A stretch of DNA of 39,240 nt from Thermoanaerobaculia bacterium (GTDB lineage Bacteria; Acidobacteriota; Thermoanaerobaculia; Gp7-AA8), in contig JAENWF010000197.1 in the NCBI GenBank assembly GCA_016650215.1, forward strand, positions 1 through 39,240. Direction: 5' to 3'. The notes under the pieces were generated by a model. It made no database searches. It was not told where the DNA came from and worked only from the letters and a program-made list of their open reading frames with translations. The position numbers and the translations under genes are program-made. This document shows positions 38,947 to 39,240 of this stretch, piece by piece; the first letter of the stretch is position 1; the number at the start of each line of letters is the position of its first letter.

Positions 38947-39240
38947 TCAGGTCGGCTCGATCTCGCGCAGCTCGATCGAGCCGAAATCCAGATGCGGATG
39001 ACCGTCGCACAATTTGAGCGCGGCGTCGTAGTTCGGTGCCTCGATGATCTGGAACCCGCCGACGATTTCCTTCGACTCAGCGAACGGCCCGTTGGTGATC
39101 GTGACCTTCGAGCCGTTCTTCTTCAGCACACGGCCGTCGCTGTCACGCAGCTTCTGCCCGCTGAGAGCCTTCACGCGTATGTTCCACTCGATGTAGCGGT
39201 TGATGACGTTCTGGATCTCCTCGGCGGAGATGTCTGGCGG
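38947..39240 (-). CDS. YCII-related DGPF-domain protein (partial, start outside the window)
   Basis: The visible 97 residues read from the window edge (PPDISAEEIQNVINRYIEWN) to LDFGSIELREIEPT. Features of the YCII/DGPF family include GRVLKKNG, the TNGPFAESKEIVGGF motif (N in place of the usual D of DGPF) and an H-P-H near the end. DGPF proteins are encoded next to ECF42 sigma factors and are thought to work with them. The stop lies 3 nt before the sigma start. A GTG at 39174 would give a truncated protein and is not the real start, because homology continues upstream. Confidence 0.85.
   Translation of the reverse strand, partial: PPDISAEEIQNVINRYIEWNIRVKALSGQKLRDSDGRVLKKNGSKVTITNGPFAESKEIVGGFQIIEAPNYDAALKLCDGHPHLDFGSIELREIEPT

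Overview
This is a gene-dense, high-GC chromosomal window from a diderm bacterium. LpxL/HtrB-type acyltransferase, KdsC-type phosphatase and apolipoprotein N-acyltransferase genes imply an outer membrane with lipid A. A Ser/Thr kinase with C-terminal TPRs, small ECF sigma/anti-sigma cassettes, a DGPF-linked ECF (ECF42-like) pair and many intergenic palindromes fit Acidobacteriota best (inference; no marker here fixes the phylum). No rRNA, tRNA, CRISPR array, prophage or transposase gene was seen. About 41 protein genes are supported, two of them with an apparent single-base frameshift.

Layout. 1-3.7 kb: CsbD-like stress protein, a DapB-like dehydrogenase, dinB, and a frameshifted D-threonine aldolase-like gene whose 5' end overlaps that of dinB. 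4.0-7.7 kb: a 7TM-PAS-PAS-GGDEF-EAL cyclic-di-GMP protein and two convergent single-domain response regulators. 7.8-11.5 kb: rsgA, trmB, ruvC and an MFS exporter. 11.6-15.6 kb: pyruvate (or branched-chain 2-oxoacid) dehydrogenase E1alpha, E1beta and E2, then a 50-residue membrane protein and a Cys-rich zinc-ribbon protein. 15.9-20.7 kb: lnt, prfB (with the programmed +1 frameshift), a glycosyltransferase and a NUDIX hydrolase. 20.7-26.2 kb: a DUF883-like protein with a histone-H1-like tail, a DsbA-like thioredoxin, a CBS protein, a DUF1028/outer-membrane-barrel pair, comF and a lipid A-type acyltransferase. 26.3-30.5 kb: Ser/Thr kinase, then a membrane protein/ECF sigma/anti-sigma operon. 30.6-37.6 kb: an S1/P1-like protein, purH and kdsC; a uracil-DNA glycosylase; pepQ, a DUF2721 protein and a TauE/SafE permease; an exported rubrerythrin. 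37.7-39.2 kb: an ECF42-like sigma factor (frameshifted) and its DGPF partner, which runs off the window.

The most unusual content is between genes. Six loci carry tandem repeats with a strict 7-bp period but different units (TGCAAAA, TGTTGAA, GTGACAA, CACTCAG, TTCTGCG), mostly folded into long, near-perfect inverted repeats and in several cases preceded by G-quadruplex-like G runs. Three copies of a roughly 63-bp GGGGTCAGGTC hairpin and several copies of a CCTGAGC...GAAGGATC element are also present. Nearly all of these lie within about 25 nt of a stop codon, several supply the stop codon itself, and one sits in frame inside a glycosyltransferase gene. I regard this family of 3'-end elements as the best candidate here for something undescribed.
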